Assembly: GCF_000278155.1 (NCBI RefSeq) | Contig: NZ_JH725094.1 | Location: forward strand, 499,765-563,764 | DNA length: 64,000 nt | From: Bartonella doshiae NCTC 12862 = ATCC 700133 | GTDB lineage: Bacteria; Pseudomonadota; Alphaproteobacteria; Rhizobiales; Rhizobiaceae | Direction of reading: 5' to 3' | Part shown: positions 63,749-64,000 of the stretch, in pieces | Position numbering within the stretch: the first letter of the stretch is position 1 | How the letters are laid out: every line of letters begins with the position of its first letter | Program-made: the position numbers and the translations under genes | Notes under the pieces: model-generated | What the model was told of the DNA's origin: nothing | The model's database searches: none | Seen by the model: the letters and a program-made list of their open reading frames with translations, nothing else

Positions 63749-64000
63749 TCAATATTTTTTTTGCAACACAGAGAAAAAGAAACCATCTGTTTTCGTTGTT
63801 GCTGGAGATAAAATAAGACCATAATTTGAAAAAACTGGTTGCACTTGCGAAAGATGAAAATGTTTCTGCCAAAGTGTACGTATATTTATTGGATAAAAAT
63901 TGGAATGCTGTTGAAGAAAATTGGAAATTTGCTCTTCATTCTCGTCGAAAAAAAGAGAACATGTAATATAAACTAAACGTCCATTTGGCTTAAGATATTT
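63749..64000 (-). CDS. 3' end of an RsmB-like rRNA cytosine-C5 methyltransferase (cut by window edge)
   Basis: The minus strand is open from the window edge to TGA at 63749-63751, giving 83 C-terminal residues. The opening KYLKPNGRLVYITCSLFF and DENEEQISNFLQQH match the end of the RsmB/NOL1/NOP2 family. The Cys in YITCSLF belongs to the second conserved cysteine motif. The ending is PATTKTDGFFFSVLQKKY, as typical (DGFFxAxLxK). It would methylate cytosine in rRNA (or tRNA). The rest of the gene lies outside. Confidence 0.85.
   Translation of the reverse strand, partial: KYLKPNGRLVYITCSLFFDENEEQISNFLQQHSNFYPINIRTLWQKHFHLSQVQPVFSNYGLILSPATTKTDGFFFSVLQKKY

Overview
The window looks like chromosomal DNA from a Bartonella-like member of the Rhizobiales (Alphaproteobacteria). 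It is AT-rich and dominated by single-copy housekeeping genes. The evidence is gene content and arrangement: a split F0 operon (atpI-atpB-atpE-b'-b) away from the F1 genes, full-length Sua5-type tsaC, a Fur/Mur regulator without the usual CxxC zinc site, the block mutT-argJ-PpiC with divergent secA, a class Ib nrdHIEF operon, and ubiquinone genes scattered as single units. The genus is inferred from these family resemblances, not from a search.

Layout. 1-5.7 kb: fatty-acid synthesis (fabI), a CbpA-like co-chaperone, pdxH, ubiA and divergent purD. 5.7-9.05 kb: a gene-poor, decayed accessory islet with a broken P4-type tyrosine integrase, a short tandem repeat, gene scraps and one intact, very AT-rich MFS exporter gene. 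9.07-16 kb: minus-strand housekeeping genes (DUF6101-type protein, a D-2-hydroxyacid dehydrogenase, tsaC, rnhB, ispE, an S49 peptidase, a TrmN6-like methyltransferase); just upstream of ispE is an unannotated-size 59-codon gene with an ATGA overlap. 16.2-22.3 kb: ispB-type polyprenyl synthase, a TPR lipoprotein-like or secreted protein, and glyQS. 22.5-25.3 kb: the F0 operon. 25.9-34 kb: der, a YfgM-like TPR membrane protein, a SLC13 transporter, an AsmA-like unknown protein, nhaA. 34.3-43.8 kb: lysC, ubiG, grxC, comF, a BioC-fold methyltransferase, tcyP, mutT, argJ and a parvulin. 44.2-49.5 kb: secA, fur/mur, prfA-prmC. 49.5-53.2 kb: nrdHIEF on the minus strand. 53.9-56.5 kb: a zinc ABC importer (aztABC-like). 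56.8-61.9 kb: ugpBAEC with a convergent ugpQ-like gene. 62-64 kb: guaA and the 3' end of an rsmB-like gene cut by the window edge.

How the parts connect. tcyP, lysC and argJ concern amino-acid supply. ubiA, ispB and ubiG are three steps of ubiquinone synthesis. The ugp genes import glycerol-3-phosphate and glycerophosphodiesters, and the adjacent phosphodiesterase would release glycerol-3-phosphate from them. The nrd and azt operons diverge from one shared 680-base region that carries a 25-bp perfect inverted repeat and a separate 16-bp perfect palindrome; these are the best regulatory candidates in the window.

I found no CRISPR array, tRNA, rRNA, complete insertion sequence or obviously new defence system. 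The most unusual material is the decayed islet, the small gene upstream of ispE, the azt/nrd operators, and the strong hairpins inside and after ugpBAEC.
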